Assembly: GCA_022510385.1 (NCBI GenBank)
Contig: JAFLTQ010000022.1
Coordinates: 1-35,741, forward strand
Origin: Muribaculaceae bacterium
GTDB taxonomy: Bacteria > Bacteroidota > Bacteroidia > Bacteroidales > Muribaculaceae
DNA length: 35,741 nucleotides
Direction of reading: 5' to 3'
Positions 35,644 through 35,741 of the stretch are shown in pieces. The translations under genes were made by a program, and so were the position numbers. Below the pieces are notes generated by a model that did not search any database, was not told where the DNA came from, and saw nothing but the letters and a program-made list of their open reading frames with translations. The number at the start of each line of letters is the position of its first letter. Position 1 is the stretch's first letter.

Positions 35644-35651
35644 CAAAGATA
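35644..35651 (-). promoter_or_regulatory. Possible -7 box of the terminase-like gene
   Basis: Minus strand TATCTTTG matches TAnnTTTG. Transcription from it would begin at or just past ATG 35639, giving a leaderless message or pointing to the ATG at 35615. No -33 box is seen. Confidence 0.3.
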
Positions 35652-35686
35652 TATTTCCTATCATACATAAAGGATGATAAATTACC

Positions 35687-35741
35687 CACCTTCGACGAAA
35701 GGCTTTGACACCTACGACGAAAGACTTTTATTCACCTGCGA
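35687..35741. repeat. Short tandem repeat array running off the window
   Basis: CACCTTCGACGAAAGGCTTT (35687-35706) and CACCTACGACGAAAGACTTT (35709-35728) match at 18 of 20 positions. A third unit begins CACCTGCGA at 35733 and is cut by the window end. The period is 22 then 24 bp. Each unit contains the small palindrome AAAGnCTTT. Spacers are only 2-4 bases, so this is not a CRISPR array. It lies about 50 bp upstream of the terminase-like gene. Confidence 0.75.

Noticed and set aside
35687..35741. CRISPR array
   Set aside because: Spacers are only 2-4 bases and units are imperfect; no cas gene is visible.

Overview
The window looks like chromosomal DNA of a gut-type Bacteroidales bacterium (Bacteroidota). 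Reasons: promoter boxes of the form TAnnTTTG lie in front of several genes, leaders are A-rich with little Shine-Dalgarno signal, and families typical of the phylum occur (DUF5103/T9SS plug, DUF4293, the YidE/YbjL-type transporter, an archaeal-type ProRS, a Bacteroidota-type integrase). A Muribaculaceae-like genome is a plausible guess but cannot be proven from here.

Left edge (1-2149): part of an integrated element. A tyrosine integrase (minus strand) is followed by an array of 12-bp direct repeats, a perfect inverted repeat, and a second, slightly diverged copy of the last 27 bp of the neighbouring ppdK gene. All four differences between the copies fall in third codon positions. This reads as an attachment site in the 3' end of ppdK carrying the ppdK end of another lineage.

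Core (2150-33606): dense housekeeping chromosome. In order: ppdK; a rhodanese; hemW; a T9SS plug protein; the minus-strand operon tnaA-lipA-lipB; DUF389-dapA-dnaG (plus); a membrane protein translationally coupled to miaA (minus); dipeptidyl peptidase IV; DUF4293-proS (minus); a YidE-type transporter; rpmE with a structured leader and a strong terminator; ruvX; a DUF486 membrane protein; dus-mtnN and a BASS-type transporter; then metH-rlmH-HEAT protein (minus); and an iron-sulfur flavoprotein. Themes are central carbon metabolism (ppdK), lipoate synthesis, tryptophan breakdown, lysine/peptidoglycan precursors, DNA replication, tRNA/rRNA modification and the methionine/SAM cycle.

Right edge (33607-35741): unlike the rest. 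About 870 bp hold no convincing long gene but contain a hairpin plus T-run terminator on the minus strand and one possible 50-codon ORF. Then comes a 386-codon minus-strand ORF of unusual composition. It aligns by eye along most of its length with Bacteroidota phage terminase large subunits, but its Walker A, Walker B and post-Walker motifs are eroded and it lacks the nuclease domain. Immediately upstream of it, at the window edge, at least three short tandem repeats begin and run off the end. This inactive-terminase-plus-repeat locus and the ppdK attachment site are the two most unusual parts of the window.
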